64,000 nucleotides of DNA from NCBI GenBank assembly GCA_015178975.1, contig WHVD01000003.1:1488001-1552000 (forward strand), written 5' to 3'. This DNA is from Hysterangium stoloniferum (lineage: Eukaryota; Basidiomycota; Agaricomycetes; Hysterangiales; Hysterangiaceae). The translations under genes were made by a program, and so were the position numbers. This document shows positions 1 through 10,602 of this stretch, one piece after another. Position 1 is the first letter of the stretch; every line of letters starts with the position of its first letter. The notes under the pieces were generated by a model, which saw only the letters and a list, made by a program, of their open reading frames with translations, did not search any database and had not been told where the DNA came from.

Positions 1-788
1 GTCACATTTCCTCTGTATATAGCAGAGCTATTAAAGACGTGCTTATGAGATTGGCTAAACTGTGAGCACACACCCTACACTGGAGGCACACCATCTTATA
101 CGGGATTCTTCTCGAATCTAATTGGCTTTTACTAGTCAGTTTCCCTCGCATGTCTCGGGATAGTGCATCCTTGAAACTCAACGCTGACTGATCTTCAGTA
201 AGAAGCCTCAACTAATATGTCGTAATATCTGTTGATCAATTAGTTGCCCTCGCATAATGGCAAGCTTAGGTGGCATGGGTGAACTACTTTTAAGAGTAAC
301 AATATCCCCACATGGCATATTTCTTTCTTCAACCGACGTCTTTGAACAATGAACTCTCTATATATAAATAACGTTTAAACTTCCCCAGATCTTGGTCCTG
401 AGAGATTTGCAGTATTACTCAGATGCAATGATGTAACTAGGTGTGGCTGAGTAACAAGTTTCGCCGCGTACTTCACGTGACCATCTAGAAACCATGCCAT
501 TCAACCCATACGAGGATAACCCAGAAGATAGCCCTAATCTAAAGAGGTCTTGGAAGAAGCTCGTTCGACAGGGGACAGACACCGGATAAGGGAACCAATG
601 CGGGATGCTGCCAGAACCCGGCCAGGCCACATAGGCAGGTTCGGGAATAGGAGAATGACTTCATCTAAGGTTAAGATACCTCGGATCTGACGTACTTCTC
701 GTTGACTCAGATTCGAGTGGTTTCCAACTTTCGGGAAAACTGTTGTTCATAAGGAAGCCCGCCTCGTCTACAGTTGTCCCGGTCCCCA
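1..788. other. No gene recognised (left edge)
   Basis: Only short open frames without recognisable motifs are present. The interval should contain the promoter of the Ytp1-like gene that starts at 789. It could also hold the end of a gene lying to the left of the window, but nothing supports that. Confidence 0.5.
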
Positions 789-2960
789 ATGTTGTTTCGC
801 GTGTGCATTCGTGTTTTTCTCTTGCTATCGGGTCTTTCCTTCATCGTCGCCTCTGCAAGTCCTCCCAGCAGCTCCGCCCCTCTCACTCTTCGACATGGTC
901 ACGAGGAGGAGCCTAAGCATTCCCATGCCCAGCCCCTTCTCGAACTGAACGAGACCGAGATATTGTTGTCTCATGCGCCAGACCCAACATCCTACTGGTT
1001 GCATGATTTTGAGTTGTCCCATGAAGACGGCACTAATAACTGGCGAGGTTTAATGCTTCTACATGTCATTGGCATGACCCTGGCATATTTTGTACTTCTA
1101 CCCGTCGGTGAGCATGCCACCGATCTGCACGTTACCCAAGTTTTACCTATTTAAAGGCATATCATTGCGTTCCGTGAGGCACCGATGGCATCCTGCTGTA
1201 GTTTTAGCCTTCAATATCGTCGGGATATTTAGCGCCGCAGCAGCATCATTGTACAAGAAACTGACGGGAGATCTGTATGCAAGGATTCCGTTTCATCACA
1301 CTGCCTTCTAATAACTTTTTCGGCCAGATATGAAGGCTCTGTTCACGGTAGTATTGGATTCTTCACCCTCGTCTTTGCAAACGTTCTGGCTGCGTTCGAC
1401 ACGATACCATTTGTTAGGCGAGCATACATCTTTGCCCGCTATTGCCAACATAAGAACATCCGCGCTTTCTGGAACATTGTGATTCTCGATCAAGCACGGC
1501 AGTCAGATCCGGAATACACTGCCCTTGCACAGGAAGTGCAAAGCGAAAACGAGGAGATTAAGCTCGAATATGCATGTAGCCCACAGGACACACTAGATCG
1601 GTCATCTATCGAGTCCGTTCATATGCCATCGTCTGAATCTGAAACGCATGAGTGGCCCCGATCTATCTCGTCTCAAGATACTTTCATCAACCATCACAGT
1701 CATGACCAGCGCCATAGCCGATATCGTTCTACCTCTTCCAACTACTCAGACGATACCCTGCATAATCCAAATCTGCCAATCCATCGGAACGCCAATGATT
1801 TCGAGCACTCATCGCGGTGGTCTCAAGTGAGGCAAGTAGCCATTGGCACCGCAGAACGTTGCCTTGTGCTTTTAGCATTTGCCCAGCTCCTTTCAGGTAT
1901 AACGGTTTACTCAGGCATATGCCGTGAAAATTATCTCAACGGGTGTATGGCACATTTAATTAGTATGTACCCTCGTTCTAACCCCCCACCTCTTTTCCTC
2001 CCGTCTGACCCAGCTCTCAGAGGGCGGGATATTTTGGTGCTATGGTCTTCTTTCATTCGGACGTTACCTAGGTGCATGGGCTGACTTGGGCTGGGCGTGG
2101 AATCGCTTGCCGAGTCGTCGTGCACGGAATGTACCTTCAGCTGAGACCATCGAATCTGGAGTGATTTTCTTATACGGTATTACCAATGTTTGGATGGAGC
2201 GTTTTGGCGCAGAACCGGGCAGCCCTTTCACCACCAAGCAGTTGCAGCACATATCCATTGCTACCATGTTCTGGTTTGCCGGCGCACTCGGCATGGCGCT
2301 AGAATCTAAGACATTCCGGAGGTGGCTTGCTGTACGCGCTATTTCCGTTGTTAGCGCTGACGAGCAGATCGCCGCTCCGCCGAGTTATGCGGGCAGCTTT
2401 AATCCGTTCCCTGCGCTTGTTATTGGCATCACTGGTGTCGCTATGAGCGCACACCACCAAACGTATCTTTTCCAGGTTTGATGTCAGACCATCCGAGAGT
2501 GTGTGGCCCATGCTTACATGACCTCGTCAGGTTCAGATTCATGCTCTTTGGGGTTTCTTGCTGACTGGTTTCGCTGTGCTGCGTTGTCTAACTTATTTCT
2601 TCCTATGGTTGCGACCTCCGCATTCTGCTTTACCATCTCGTCCCCCTTCTGAAGCTATAGCAAGCTTCTTCCTCGCGTGCGGCGGTTTGGTATTTATTCT
2701 AAGCACGGAACAGATAACGTTCGCCGCCATGCGACGTGGAATGGGTATGATCATTTCAAGTTATTCTTTGGACGCAGCTGATGATATTGACTGAAGATGA
2801 CATGATGTTCTTTTTTAACTTTGCCATAGCAGTCACTTGTCTAGCATTTTGCTGGATAATGTCCATTGTTGCCTTTAAAGGGTGGATTAATCATCGCAGG
2901 AACGCATCGCTTCCCAATCCCGCTGCTTATAAGCCTGTATTTAATGAGCATGTAGCCTGA
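789..2960 (+). CDS. Ytp1-like multi-pass membrane protein (DUF2427/YTP1 family)
   Basis: The ATG at 789 opens a signal-like hydrophobic stretch (LLLSGLSFIVASA) followed by a His-rich lumenal segment (HGHEEEPKHSH). A first membrane helix follows (LMLLHVIGMTLAYFVLLPVG). Splicing out an intron with donor after 1107 joins it to a conserved amphipathic region (RHRWHPAVV, FNIVGIFSAAAASLYKKLTGDLY). A second intron joins to YEGSVHGSIGFFTLVFANVL. A hydrophilic Ser/His-rich loop around 1500-1800 precedes several more membrane helices, and the frame ends at TGA 2958-2960. This order (N-terminal DUF2427 helices, variable loop, C-terminal Ytp1 helices) is that of fungal Ytp1-like proteins. Their biochemical role is not established. 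At least four introns are needed, and the exact exon edges in the 3' half are less certain. Confidence 0.75.
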
Positions 2961-3138
2961 GTTTCATCCCATTTACTTCTCTTTATCAACACGATCATAA
3001 TCTTGCATATTCCTACGTTCTGTATTTGTCTCTGGCTTCCTCTCCGATGTGTATGTTCTGATGTACGATGTTATTGGCTTAATCCTTTGGGGGCTGCTTT
3101 TATGAACATGGGGTATAGAATAGATGTCCTTCTTTGAC

Positions 3139-4486
3139 CTAGATGAACAAGGAAATGTAATCACCCAGTGTGCCCATCCACACCCAGAATCCTGCCCATC
3201 CGCACCCAGTAAATCCTTGCCAGCAACTCGCTCGGCTGTGGAAGTCGGTCCTATATAGCACATGCGCCAGCTGCACAGCAGCGACGCTAACGCCCATATA
3301 ATAGGGCACGCCAGATGAGTTCAGATATCCAGCCATGGTAAAAAAAGATAGGGAGGAGGCCGACAGGAGTGACAGAATCAGTCGTGTTCGTTCACCAAAC
3401 AAAATAGCAGTCGAGCGGATGTCAATGTTGACATCATCTGTTTTGTCCTTGATGATGTGTTCATTTTGTTAGGAGTCGTCGTCGTCAGAGCTGATCTATG
3501 ATACTACGGACCTGGTGTGCATATATGCTATCATACACCAATGTCCAGCACACCCCACTGGCATATAGGGAGAGACACACGGGCCAGTTAACTGTCCCTG
3601 CGACGGCCGACCAGCCCAGCAAGGCTCCCCAATTGAAAGCGAGACCTGTGAGCAGTTCAGATGAATATGAATGTGATACGAACAGTGAGAGTGTCTACCA
3701 AGAACGAGCTGCGGCCAGTAGGTTATACGCTTCATGAAAGGGTAAATTGCCACGATGGGCAAGGACGCCGCTCCAAGGAATATGCTAATTTATGGCATTA
3801 AGGCCAAGCTTGGTGTTCATGCCGTCGAAGGACGCACCTGTACCAGTTGAGTTGAAGTAGGACCATGAGGCCTGCTGAGAGCTGTCCTCCCAAAAAGGCG
3901 AACGCCTGCGGCGGGTTTATATCGCCTCTGGCAAGAGGCCTGTCCTTGGTCCGATCTGCACCCATCAGCTTCTGCGTGCAATAGAATGACCGCCAGACGC
4001 TCCTACCTACAGCACGGTCAAGCCTCCTGTCCCACAAGTCGTTTATGGTGCAGCCCGCACCACGCATGACAAATGCGCCGGCCCCAAACAGGCCAATAAA
4101 TGTGGCAGGGACGAGGGGAGGGGCAGAAAGCGCACACGAGGCCATGGTTATCGACCACGCTGGCGGCAGAGTCAGTGCGTGTGTCTGCGCTGCAGAAGTG
4201 GACAGACAGGACGCTAACCACAGGGATAGAATAGCAGCATCGTGCCGATGGGCTTGTCGATTCGCGCGAGGAGCGCATATGGCCGTGTTTGTGCGGGGAG
4301 GATGTCAATCCATGTTTTGGCTGCTTTTAAAGAGTCGCCGTTGGACGGCCCGGGCGTGGTACCAGAGTGTCGAGCGGCAATAAAACGCGGTCTGAAATTC
4401 TTGTGTCGTCTAATCGAAAGAAAGCAGGTGTATGGGCGATGCGACCTCTTAAAGCATGACCGTAGGCCAACATCAAGGTGTAGCAT
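3139..4486 (-). CDS. COQ2: 4-hydroxybenzoate polyprenyltransferase, mitochondrial (COQ2)
   Basis: UbiA-superfamily enzyme that attaches the polyprenyl tail to 4-hydroxybenzoate in ubiquinone synthesis, in the inner mitochondrial membrane. The first 45 residues are basic and hydroxylated, like a mitochondrial presequence. The family start [21 protein letters not shown] follows. The first Asp-rich motif is [15 protein letters not shown] and is followed by [12 protein letters not shown]. The next exon carries [21 protein letters not shown]. The second Asp-rich site ([20 protein letters not shown]) is made by splicing across about 3448-3500. A membrane C-terminus ends at TAG 3139-3141. The gene needs about five short introns. 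It is divergent from the acyl-CoA dehydrogenase gene with only 132 bp between the two start codons. Confidence 0.9.
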
Positions 4487-4618
4487 TGTATAAATAATTG
4501 TACGGTGACTTCTTAAAAGTCTATAAATCGCGTCAAATGGAGTTTCAACACGTGCCGAGGCGTGCCATCATTCCCATGTGATCACTTGGGTGTAGTATTC
4601 TTCCAAACCACGGCTACT
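4487..4618. promoter_or_regulatory. Short divergent promoter, COQ2 / acyl-CoA dehydrogenase
   Basis: The 132 bp between two outward-facing start codons must contain both promoters. A TATA-like TCTATAAATCG lies near 4520. Sharing could couple ubiquinone supply with fatty-acid oxidation; that link is inferred. Confidence 0.5.
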
Positions 4619-6785
4619 ATGCCTCCAATTCTCAAGCAGTACTCGTCAGTGGATGTGGCCAAGGTAGCTATTTTTCAAATGTGTGGTTTTGCGCTGAAAT
4701 TCTTTCACCGAACAGCACAACACACCAAATGATCTGGTCAAGCTTCGCGAGTCTATATTGCTAATTCGCTGTTTACTGAATGCAGGGCTGTAGTGGGTCA
4801 TAATCGATGCAAAAGTGTATGATATCACCAAATTTGCTGCTTTGCACCCCGGTGGACTTTATGTTCTCACAACCGACGGGGTGGCTGGCCAAGATGCAAC
4901 AGAGGCGTTTTTCTCCCTACATCGACAGGAAGTGCTCCAGAGACCGCAGTACGCACGCTTGCAAATCGGCACTATTGCTGGTGGGGAGACGACTGTCGTA
5001 TCAGCACCGGAAGAACTCTCGCAAGTGCCGTATGCGGAGCCTAGCTGGCTTTCCGAGGGCTATCGCAGTCCCTATTATTCCGACAATCACCGCAAATTCC
5101 AGGTAGCTATGCGCAAGTTCTTCGTTGAAGTTGTCGTCCCGGATGCCCAAGCGTGTGAAGAGAACGGCAAGAGATTATCACAGAGTGTTGTGGACAAACT
5201 GGCGTATGTGGCTCCATTACTCAGTCCTGACGTGTTATGCACCCTAAACATACAGTGAGCTTAATATCATCGCTATGCGTTTCGGTCCTGGAAAGCACCT
5301 GAAAGGTCTAAAACTTATGGGTGGACTCGTCAAACCCGAGGAGTTTGACTATTTCCATGAAGTATATATTTTTCATGTATTTTCCCGCTATTTTTACTTA
5401 GTGGAGTGCAGTCCATTTTAACTGCCGAAATTGGTCGGCTAGGCACCCGCGGATACTTTGACGGTTTCCTCGCAGGTGACACTATCGGCCTTCCCCCTGT
5501 TTTCAACTACGGCTCCCCTGAAGTGCAAGCCAAAGTTGTTCCTGATGTTCTCTCGGGAAAGAAATTTATCTGCTTAGCAATCACGGAGGCCTTTGCTGGC
5601 AGTGACGTCGCAGGATTACAGACGGTTGCCAGGAAAGAAGGAAATGAATGGGTGATCAACGGTACCAAAAAGTATGTGCAATAATTTTCACTCCTCGTAA
5701 GTTCGGTCGATAACCTAATTATGGAAAAAAGGTGGATCACAAACGGAATGTTTTCTGACTGGTTTACGACCGGATGTCGTACGGATGTATGTGATCAAAC
5801 CAATTTTCGCGCTGCTCTGTCAACATTTTTCGTGTTGGATCTCCACAGACTGGATTTACCGTCATTTTGATACCCCGCACGGAAGGTGTCGAGACACGGC
5901 CCATTAAGACGTCATATTCAGCTACCGCAGGTATAAGCTAAGCAGCGCGTTTCGCGTAATTGAGCTGATGCTGAAATTAATAGGAACTGCTTTCGTGACA
6001 TATGATAATGTTCGCGTTCCCATTAGCTACACTCTTGGCGAAGAAGGCAAAGGGATGAGCGTTATTCTTTCCAACTTCAATCATGAACGCTGGATGATGT
6101 GCTGCATAAGCGTACGCGCCCAACGCTTGATACTGGAAGAATGTCTAAAGTTGGTTTATTTTTTATTCTACTTTTAACAACGAAAGCCTAATTTGATTAC
6201 TATTCTTTAGATGGACTCAGCAACGTGAAGTCTTTGGCAAGCCCCTCAACGCACAGGCTGTCATTCGCTCCAAATTGGCGCAAATGATTTCCCGAGTTGA
6301 GGCTTGCCAAAATTGGCTAGAAACAATCACATATCAAATGAATAATGTGAGTCGTTTCTTTACTTGTGTAGTTGCTCATCTGACGCTTTATCCCCGGGGA
6401 AATCATCAGATGGTGGGCTCATAATTTTTATCAAAGGCCAGTTTATTAACAAGAATCTAGTCATACAAAGAGCAATCGGACAAGCTAGCTGGTCCTATCG
6501 GGCTATTGAAGCAATTTATCACTCGTACGGCACGTGAGACAGCGGAAGACGCGACTCAGATTTTCGGTGGACGCGGTCTCACAGTAACCGGAATGGGTAA
6601 ATACATTGAAAATGTATGTTTTCAACGTTTTTCCGCCACTTTTGCTACCCTGAATATGCATGATTTTAAACCAGTATCACCGTACCTCTGGCTTTGACTC
6701 AATTTTGGGAGGTGCGGAAGACGTCTTGGGGGAACTTGGTGTGCGACAAGCCATGAGAAAGATGCCGAAGAATGTAAGACTCTGA
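4619..6785 (+). CDS. Cytochrome b5 / acyl-CoA dehydrogenase fusion
   Basis: Exon 1 (ATG 4619) encodes MPPILKQYSSVDVAK. The intron 4662-4793 joins it to WVIIDAKVYDITKFAALHPGG, the heme-binding HPGG signature of a cytochrome b5 domain (about residues 15-90). The rest is an acyl-CoA dehydrogenase: GDTIGLPPVFNYG, the flavin-site block CLAITEAFAGSDVAGLQT, FVTYDNVRVPISYTLGEEGKG, FNHERW, and the C-terminal block ATQIFGGRGLTVTGMGKYIEN, then YHRTSGFDSILGGAEDVLGELG. The frame ends RKMPKNVRL with TGA at 6783-6785. This b5-ACAD fusion is a known fungal architecture. It oxidises acyl-CoA thioesters; the b5 domain may relay electrons. The substrate cannot be read from sequence. Seven or more short introns are present. 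Confidence 0.88.
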
Positions 6786-7324
6786 TATTTATTTGTAAGA
6801 GGTCTATACCTTATGTACATACGTCATTGATTAGTCATATGAGTTTAGAATGTGTCACATACGCGTTGTCACGGAGTAGGATCTTTATTTCAGATAAATC
6901 ATCTAAAGTTCCACTTTGAGATTATCGTACATAGAAAGCGTATAACCAACTTAATATTTACCCATGCCCACTGGATAGCGGCTTTACCCTATGCTCAATG
7001 TCGTCGATGCTTCTTGATCATTATGGAGACATAGGTACGTCGTTAATATCGAATTTATACTTAGTTTAATATCTGCGATTAACATCAGTGGGACGTCACA
7101 TTACGCTAGACTTTGTTTAGTCACGCTAGAAGTATATGCAATTGTGGTCCGAGACCATTATTTCTCCACCCCTTCCTCTTTTTCTCCCGACCATCACCGT
7201 CAGGCTCCTACTTTAATTGGGACATACCACATACTATCACACTCTACAGTCACCTAATTCCCTTGAAGGGCCCATTCTTTCAATACAGTCAATCTTCTAC
7301 ATCACAGCGACCTCGCCATCGAGC
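6786..7324. other. Intergenic; nothing recognised
   Basis: AT-rich spacer between two same-strand genes, containing the 3' end of the dehydrogenase gene and a pyrimidine-rich stretch (about 7150-7320) typical of fungal promoters ahead of the cyclin. Confidence 0.5.
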
Positions 7325-8754
7325 ATGTTAATATCCGCGCCGACCTTTGCTAGTCAGAGCATTTTCCACTCACTGGCCGACACCCGCATTAATCGGGCCA
7401 GTATGATTCCGACCTGCCTGCACAACCCGGATTTGCTGTTGCTCATGGGCACGAAGATCTCGTTTAGTATGATCCAATATGTCGCACAGAAGTTCATATA
7501 TGCTATCGAAATCGATGAGCGATGGCAGGGCACGTTGCCATCGCCCCCGCTTACGCCCACCAAGCCCGAACGGAATCGACCGTGTTCTGTCGTGCCATCA
7601 CTCCCGCCATTGCCGCCCCTCGAGGATTTCATTGCTGGCCTTGTACAGCATTCTGGCGCGCAAGTCGCTACGCTATTGTGTACTCTTATCTATTTGAAAC
7701 GTCTCCGGGAAAGAGTATCTAATGATGTAAAAGGTGTGTTGACACTGTTTCTTGCTATTTTGGCTATATTTGATTTTTGCCTGTAGGCACACTCGGCACC
7801 CGACACCGTGTCTTTCTTGCGACTCTTGTTGTAGCAGCAAAGTATCTCAATGACTCGGGACCGAAGAACGTGCATTGGACGGCATATGCGCGATGCTTCG
7901 ACATTGTGGAGGTCAACATGATGGAGAATCAACTCCTCACTATTCTGAATTACGAACTGCGTTTTGATGAAACGGAGGCACGTATACATTTTGCCCCCTT
8001 CATGGGCCGTATCAACAATCAACACTTGGTTCGCCAATCCACAATTTTCAGAGTTGTCGAGGGCTCTAGAGCGCAGGAGGCAGGGGCGCACCTTCCGTTG
8101 ACCCCTCCGCCGAGTGAAGGTAGCAGCAGCGATGGCACTCCCCGACATTCTCGACCCCCATCTTCACAACAATTCTCCCGTACATCGAAGCGCCGCTCAC
8201 GGTCCTATCATTACCATTCAACCCCAGCCACTGTGCTATCTTTTGTCAGTGCAGGAACTAGTGGGGGAGGCGAAGATGCATTTTCTGCGAACCCAGCTCG
8301 GAGCTCAACAGGAGATACGAACGGATTAGAAAAGACAGAGACCATGACAGAGTTGCCTCGCGCTATGCCCGGCGAGCTTGAGAGGGCGACAGGACAGGAC
8401 AATCCAAAGCCGTTCGTTCTCAGAGCTGTACCTGCTGCCGCCCGCCGTGAATCTCGCTCTCAACGTTTTGCCTCGGACGGTGTAAATGTGACACCCCCTT
8501 CCAATGAGCGAGTTTCTGACGAGCCTCTGACACATTCGGAGCAACATCTGTCAAGAAAGGCACGGGAACGAGGACCAAGAGGCACCAGACCACCGCTTGA
8601 CGACTTGTGGCGCAAAATCCAGTCGAATTTGAGTAGGCTGACGCTTGTTAACACTGGTTCACAGCGAGGTGGTTCTGTAGCATTGGATGACTTGAAGGAA
8701 CGCTGTCGGGGACGATCTGAAGCTGAGAACTGGGAGCCGATGGTAGTTTGTTGA
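7325..8754 (+). CDS. Pcl-like cyclin (Pho85-type cyclin partner)
   Basis: The chosen ATG is 7325 (MLISAPTFAS). One intron (7734-7786, phase 1) joins ERVSNDVK to GTLGTRHRVFL. The cyclin box contains LEDFIAGLVQHSGAQVATLL, TLIYLKRLRERV, RVFLATLVVAAKYLNDSGPK and NVHWTAYARCFDIVEVNMME, then NQLLTILNYELRF. This is the N-terminal cyclin fold of Pcl1/2/9-type cyclins, which bind Pho85/CDK5-like kinases. The ~230-residue C-terminal tail is Ser/Pro/Arg-rich and looks disordered. Fungal Pcl proteins act in cell-cycle entry, polarity or phosphate response; which applies here is unknown. An upstream in-frame start is possible but would lie in pyrimidine-rich leader. Confidence 0.82.
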
Positions 8755-9121
8755 CCTGGTCCCGAGCGAGGTTGATGCTTTTTCCTATTCGAGATTTGTT
8801 TTTTTTTCCTATTTGTGTCATGTGCATTTGTGAAGATGGATTTTCTTTCGCTTCTTCATGTTCAGCTTTTCTCTCATTTTTTTCAAGGGTCATTTCCGCA
8901 CATTGTACATGTACGGTCTGTGCATCATCACATCACACATTTATCCCACTGTATTTTCACATGTAGACGGTAAATAGAGAATACATTATGAACCGTGTAT
9001 TAACCATCTTACGTATGCAAGTAACAATTCTACTGAACATAACAAACTGTTAGCATATACATATCATTAATTCAGGGTAATAAATATCGGTAAAGTGGCC
9101 AGATGATTCGTCCCCCCCCTC
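8755..9121. other. Convergent 3' intergenic region
   Basis: Lies between the stop codons of two convergent genes. It is T-rich after 8790 and contains no recognisable gene. Confidence 0.5.
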
Positions 9122-10298
9122 TTACAATAGTTTAACATATGCCGCTGGCACCAGACCTGTCTTTCCGTCAGCCTGGCCCGTCCACCTGCCATCAATAATT
9201 AATACAAGCCGGGGAAGGCGCCATAACGAGACTCACCAGTCGTCTGATGTGCGCTCCGTAATGAAAACACGCTGTTCACTGCGCAGCTGCAGGTCATTAG
9301 GATCCTGTGAGGAGCACGCATGTTATTAAGTAGAGGCACCCGTCCACAAGACGCGGTGGAACGCAACGTACGGCGCTCGTGTAGTCATACAGGGCCTCCG
9401 CCCACTCCCCCTGCTCTTCATCCTCCTCTGGGTCCGGTTCCGGCTCCGGCTCCGGCTCTGGCGTCGGCGTCCGCGCACGGGGCGGCGGCAGCGCAGCACG
9501 ACGCGGCGGCGGGGCCGGCTTACGCGCGGCGGCGGGGGCGGCGGGCGGGTCGTCGCTGGTCTGCGCGCCCCACAACTTCCGGCTGGCACTGCCCAGCCTG
9601 CCGATCTCCTGGGGGATGCATAGTCAGAACCGGGGTCTGCACGGGCGGCGCCAGCGCGCCGTACGTACTCTGTGCGGGGGCGCCCCGCTCGCGATGCCCG
9701 CGCGGGGCAGCGGCGGGGGCGGGGGCTCGGCTGCTGCGCCGGCCGGCGACTCCGACGCGGCGCGGCGCGGCACGGGGGGTGGTGGCGGCCGCAGGTCGTT
9801 GCTGGCCGTCCTGGGACTCGGGGGGGCGTTGTTGAGTGCGAGGGAGGCAGCCGCGACGCGGCCGATCGCGCTTGCCAGCTCTGGATTGGACGCCTGTGGG
9901 GAACACGGGCGTCGTGATGAGTTCGACATATATAGACGAGAGACGGGAAGAGCTGACCGCGGCGGTATACTTGCTCGGGTGCAGTTTGGGAGCGGTCCTG
10001 AGCCCGGCGGATATGGCAGAGCTGGTGGCTTGCGGGTTGCTCGCGAGCACGCGATGAGCCGCAGCAACGCCTGAGCTTATGTTAGGCTGAGCAGGGCTTC
10101 TTAACTGTAAGGCCTCAGCGAGTTCCGGTCGAGATGCAAAGTATCTAGGGGGCGTATAGATTTAGATATCAAATAGATTTCCCGATGGAGGATCAGCGAG
10201 TCACGATACGGTTCGCGAGACGCAGCAGGCAACACTTACTCATCGAGCAACGCGAAGAAGGCATCCTTGTCCTGCTCTGTCAAGTTTGCGAACACCAT
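9122..10298 (-). CDS. SH3-domain protein with proline-rich centre
   Basis: Start ATG at 10298 gives MVFANLTEQDKDAFFALLDE. Splicing adds YFASRPELAEALQL, LASNPQATSSAISAGLR and then ASNPELASAIGRVAAASLA. A strongly proline-rich segment (RPPPPPVP, EPPPPPLP) follows. Another intron (gtacgt...ccccag) restores the frame into EIGRLGSASRKLWGAQTSDD. A Pro-Glu run precedes the SH3 domain: AEALYDYTSA, LQLRSEQRVFITERTSDDW, WTGQADGKTGLVPAAYVKLL, stop at 9122-9124. ALYDY, the central WW and PAAYV are the hallmark SH3 positions. Such proteins act as actin or signalling adaptors (compare Lsb1/Pin3), but no specific partner can be named. The region is far more GC-rich than its neighbours. Five or so exons; the proline-rich boundaries are the least certain. 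Confidence 0.75.
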
Positions 10299-10602
10299 AG
10301 CCAAAGAACGCCAAAGACGCTGGGGGTATGGAAGTCTGGCAAACGACCTGTGTGCTGTATGGTGTGCGAGTCTTGTGATGTCAAGATGTCAGGATTTCAA
10401 AACACTGCTCATGAGCGTCAAGTTAATGCCACGCCCGCCAGGCGTGATCGCTAGTATATAAAGAGGACTGACTACATTACACTGGATCATTTAAATCAAC
10501 ACAACACAATGCCACGCCCGAGCAAAACAAAAATCATCATCACGGGCAAACCATGGTAAAAAGGAGAAAAAAATATGTAGGCCTTTCTTGTCGTCCTGTC
10601 CC
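10299..10602. other. Intergenic between two minus-strand genes
   Basis: Should hold the SH3 gene promoter and the 3' end of the next minus-strand gene. No other feature seen. Confidence 0.45.

Noticed and set aside
9320-10074. Several long frames on both strands in the GC-rich block
   Set aside because: High GC removes stop codons by chance; only the spliced SH3 model gives conserved sequence on both flanks.
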